The notes under the pieces are model-generated. The model saw nothing but the letters and a program-made list of their open reading frames with translations. It had not been told where the DNA came from and ran no database searches. Below, piece after piece: positions 4,657-6,943 of a DNA stretch of 6,943 nucleotides. Location of the stretch: NCBI GenBank assembly GCA_002780135.1, contig PEWA01000065.1, positions 5,910-12,852 of the forward strand, in the 5' to 3' direction. This stretch comes from Candidatus Shapirobacteria bacterium CG06_land_8_20_14_3_00_40_12. GTDB taxonomy: Bacteria > Patescibacteriota > Microgenomatia > UBA12405. Every line of letters begins with the position of its first letter. Positions within the stretch are counted from its first letter, which is position 1. Position numbers and translations under genes: made by a program.

Positions 4657-5718
4657 TTACCATTGAGGTAAATATTTTTTAACATTGGACTCATCGATGA
4701 TAATTTGTTTTTGGCCGGAGAGAATTAGGGCAGCAGTTTTACGGCAAAGGCCTTCAATATTCCGCTTTAATGTCCGGACACCGGCGTCAAAACCCAAAGG
4801 GCGAATAATATTGGGCCAGACGGATTCAGTGATAGTCAACTCACCCTGATTAAGACCGGCCTCGGTGATAGCCCGGGGTAATAGATAACTTTTGCCAATA
4901 TTGAGTTTTTCCTCGTCGGTGTAAGAAGGCATCTGAATAATTTCCAAACGGTCTAAAACAGCAGCGGCAATTCGGGAAGTATTATTACAGGTGGCCACAA
5001 AAAAGGCCTGGGATAGGTCAAAGGGGAAATCAAGATAATGGTCGGTAAAACGGGCGTTTTGTTCAGGGTCAAGAAGCTCAACTAGTACCCCCATGATAGT
5101 GTTGAGAGCATCGTCGGCTACCCGATCGATTTCGTCCAGAAGAATTACCGGATTGCGGGTACCACAAGTTGCCAACCCCCGAATTAGAGCCCCGGGTTCG
5201 GCTTCGGAGTGGAGGCGACTTTGTCCTCGAAGATAAAGAGGATCACCAAGACCGCCAAAAGGAATACGGATGAGTTGACGATTTAGACAATCGGCAATGG
5301 AGCGGGCCATGGTGGTTTTACCTGTCCCTACCAGACCAACGAAGAGAAAAATCGGAGCCCGGAAAGGAATGTCGGGGTGGCGGGTTTTTTGGAGGGATAA
5401 AACCGAAACATATTCAATAATTCTCTGTTTAACATCCTGCAAACCGTAATGATTTTCGTCAAGTTTCTCCTGAGTATGGCGGGTGTCGAGAATGTCATCG
5501 CTTTGAGTGTTCCAGGGGAGACTAACAACCCAGTCAATGTATTTGGCGGTGCTTTGGTAGAAGGTCCAAAAAGTTTCTTCCGAGTGAGAATTAATCTCTA
5601 ATTGGGAAAAAAGTTCGTCAAGGCGGCTGGTTAACTCCGGAGGCAGAGCCACTGATTTACTTTTGGCAATTAGTTTATCTATAGCAGCTTTGATGGTTAA
5701 AGTTTCGTTTTCCGGCAT
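4657..5718 (-). CDS. Lon-type AAA+ ATPase without LON or protease domain
   Basis: A 353-residue protein that aligns along its whole length with the central ATPase part of Lon (roughly residues 240-590 of the E. coli enzyme). Residues 25-70 match the helical region ending in 'YIDWVVSLPW'. LDENHYGLQDVKQRIIEY (86-103) leads into the AAA+ domain. Walker A is GLVGTGKTT (128-136, Lys134), Walker B is VILLDEID (191-198), sensor 1 is ATCNN (242-246), the arginine finger is LDRLEI (255-260, Arg257), and sensor 2 is GVRTLKR (313-319, Arg315). ATP hydrolysis should be intact. The protein stops at KYLPQW, exactly where the Lon protease domain would begin, so the Ser-Lys dyad is absent. The first pore loop, TYIGSMPG in E. 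coli, reads LHSEAEPG (169-176) and lacks the Tyr-Ile. It is probably a chaperone-like or regulatory ATPase, not a protease. A 24-base spacer separates it from PNPase. Confidence 0.88.
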   Translation of the reverse strand: MPENETLTIKAAIDKLIAKSKSVALPPELTSRLDELFSQLEINSHSEETFWTFYQSTAKYIDWVVSLPWNTQSDDILDTRHTQEKLDENHYGLQDVKQRIIEYVSVLSLQKTRHPDIPFRAPIFLFVGLVGTGKTTMARSIADCLNRQLIRIPFGGLGDPLYLRGQSRLHSEAEPGALIRGLATCGTRNPVILLDEIDRVADDALNTIMGVLVELLDPEQNARFTDHYLDFPFDLSQAFFVATCNNTSRIAAAVLDRLEIIQMPSYTDEEKLNIGKSYLLPRAITEAGLNQGELTITESVWPNIIRPLGFDAGVRTLKRNIEGLCRKTAALILSGQKQIIIDESNVKKYLPQW

Positions 5719-5725
5719 TGATATC

Positions 5726-5731
5726 AGTATA
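5726..5731 (-). promoter_or_regulatory. Possible -10 box for the Lon-like ATPase gene
   Basis: The complement reads GTATATACTGATATCA followed by the ATG at 5718. TATACT is a five-of-six match to the -10 consensus and ends 7 bases before the start codon, so transcription would start at about the ATG. It lies in the 24-base gap after PNPase. No Shine-Dalgarno sequence is present in that gap. No -35 is claimed. The evidence is weak by itself and follows the pattern at 343-348 and 1511-1516. Confidence 0.22.
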
Positions 5732-5742
5732 TACGATTTTGG

Positions 5743-6943
5743 TTATCTTCGAGGACGGGAAGGAAGGCTAAAGTTGCGGAAGGCCTGACGACTACGGTCA
5801 AAGTCGGGACGGGGACGGCCGGGGAAAGCATCGGGAGAACCGGGATGAGCCGCTTTGAATTCGGGAGCGGCTAATTTAATTTGATGATTGTCATTGAAAC
5901 CAGAAACCCGGACGTGAATTTTATCTCCCAATTTAATAACCGTAGAGGGATCGGAAAGAAAACCACCGGTCATTTCGGAAACATGTAAGAGGGCCTCGCG
6001 GCCGGGTAAAAATTCGACAAAAGCACCGAAAGCTTCAACCCGGGTAACGACACCGTCAAATTCTTCGCCGATATTAATATCCCGAATCATGGATTCAATT
6101 TGAAAGACACAGGCATCGATTTTGGTAATATCCTGAGAACAAATTGAGGCGCGGCCATCGTCATCGATATCAATTTGGACAGCAAACTTTTCCATCAGGG
6201 CTTTGATGGTTTTGCCACCACTACCTATTACTTCACCAATTTTATCCTCGGGTAGAGTGATTAATTTGATTTTAGGAGCATAGACGGAGAGTTCCTTTCG
6301 GGGAGCGGCTAAAACCAAAGTCATTTTGTCCAATATTTGGAGACGGGCAGTGGTGGAAGCGGCAAAGGTATCGCGAATCATATTAAAGGACAAACCCAGA
6401 CGCTTGATATCCAATTGGATGGCGGTGATGCCAGTGCGAGTGCCGGTGATTTTGAAGTCCATATCACCACAGTGATCTTCAATACCGGCGATATCAGTTA
6501 ATAAAACGTATTTTTTATCGTCGGAAATCATGCCTACCGAAATTCCGGCAACTAAATCCTTGATAGGAACGCCGGCAGCCATCAGACTCATGGTGGAGCC
6601 ACAAGTGGAGGCCATAGAGGAAGAACCGTTTTGAGACAAAACTTCTGAAGTTAGGGCAATAGTGTAGGGAAACTCCTCAATTGAGGGAATAACTGGCAGG
6701 AGAGCTTTTTCGGCCAGAGCGCCATGACCAATTTCGCGGCGGCCGGGACGACCAGTACGACCGGTTTGACCGGTGGAAAAGGGAGCGGCGGAATAATAAT
6801 GAATGTAGCGTTTGCTGGTTTCGCCATTACTGTTTTGAAGAGTTTGCTGTTCAGCCAGAGAGCCCAGGGTGGTAATGGTAAGAGCTTGGGTTAGACCTCT
6901 TTCAAAAAGAGCTGAACCGTGGGTGCAGGGAAGAACGTCAACT
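5743..6943 (-). CDS. pnp: Polynucleotide phosphorylase (PNPase), N-terminal part outside the window
   Basis: The frame stays open to the right edge; 399 residues are visible, from the second RNase PH-like core domain to the C-terminus. The visible start VDVLPCTHGSALFERG matches the opening of that core. Further motifs: RREIGHG (68-74); SQNGSSSMAS (103-112), the phosphate-binding Ser loop; and GIEDHCGDMDFK with Asp156 and Asp162, equivalent to the catalytic Asp486 and Asp492 of E. coli PNPase. The KH domain carries VIGSGG (238-243), followed by an S1 domain (about 292-361) with GAFVEF and LLHVSEM. The last 38 residues form a tail rich in Pro and with eight Arg. The enzyme degrades RNA 3'-5' phosphorolytically in the cytoplasm. 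The TTG at 6637-6639 is an internal Leu (codon 102), not a start; the missing part should hold the first core and the helical domain. Confidence 0.97.
   Translation of the reverse strand, partial: VDVLPCTHGSALFERGLTQALTITTLGSLAEQQTLQNSNGETSKRYIHYYSAAPFSTGQTGRTGRPGRREIGHGALAEKALLPVIPSIEEFPYTIALTSEVLSQNGSSSMASTCGSTMSLMAAGVPIKDLVAGISVGMISDDKKYVLLTDIAGIEDHCGDMDFKITGTRTGITAIQLDIKRLGLSFNMIRDTFAASTTARLQILDKMTLVLAAPRKELSVYAPKIKLITLPEDKIGEVIGSGGKTIKALMEKFAVQIDIDDDGRASICSQDITKIDACVFQIESMIRDINIGEEFDGVVTRVEAFGAFVEFLPGREALLHVSEMTGGFLSDPSTVIKLGDKIHVRVSGFNDNHQIKLAAPEFKAAHPGSPDAFPGRPRPDFDRSRQAFRNFSLPSRPRR

Noticed and set aside
6637..6639. TTG as the start codon of a 298-residue protein
   Set aside because: The frame is open upstream to the window edge and encodes standard PNPase sequence (for example THGSALFERG and RREIGHG), so the TTG is an internal Leu codon of a partial gene.
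1..6943. CRISPR arrays, transposons, tRNA or rRNA genes, attachment sites
   Set aside because: No regularly spaced direct repeats, transposase motifs, terminal inverted repeats or RNA gene signatures were seen; nearly every base is in a protein-coding gene.

Overview
The window looks like a piece of a compact, moderately AT-rich bacterial genome, most likely a Candidate Phyla Radiation (Patescibacteria) lineage, with Microgenomates as my best guess. This rests on the mix of genes (a divergent RNase J, a Lon-type ATPase without a protease, a NYN-domain protein, a family 4 uracil-DNA glycosylase, a tiny cysteine-rich secreted protein), the very tight packing and the weak or absent Shine-Dalgarno sequences. 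It is an inference; no rRNA or ribosomal marker is present. TGA is used as a true stop in an ATGA overlap (3260-3263), which argues against the recoded-TGA Gracilibacteria/Absconditabacteria.

All ten genes lie on the minus strand, so transcription runs from right to left. In that order: the C-terminal two-thirds of polynucleotide phosphorylase (5743-6943, cut by the window edge); a 353-residue Lon-like AAA+ ATPase without LON or protease domain (4657-5718); an 85-residue membrane-anchored or secreted eight-cysteine protein (4371-4628); a NYN/LabA-like protein that seems to have lost its central segment (3924-4370); a family 4 uracil-DNA glycosylase (3260-3874); ribonuclease J (1512-3263); an iron-sulfur-flavoprotein-like flavodoxin-fold protein (936-1505); an RBBP9/YdeN-type serine hydrolase with a GTG start (366-932); a small DUF5678-like protein (80-337); and the first 31 codons of a gene that may encode a retropepsin-like protein (1-93, cut by the edge). 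Spacers run from a 14-base overlap to about 50 bases, and no gene-free stretch exceeds 50 bases.

The right-hand part, from PNPase to RNase J, reads as a nucleic-acid housekeeping block: a 3'-5' phosphorolytic exonuclease, a 5'-3' exo/endonuclease, a PIN-like-fold NYN protein and a base-excision repair enzyme. The left-hand part, from 1505 down, is a set of accessory enzymes with no visible link to RNA metabolism. It may start from its own promoter overlapping the RNase J stop codon.

No CRISPR array, transposon, tRNA or rRNA is present. The most interesting signals are within proteins: a Lon ATPase with no protease and no pore-loop aromatic, an RNase J whose conserved C-terminal metal-binding His is Gly, a glycosylase whose third Fe-S cysteine is His, an apparent in-frame deletion in the NYN protein between two Asp-Phe motifs, and a shared 21-base segment at exactly codons 4-10 of the two neighbouring, unrelated NYN and glycosylase genes.
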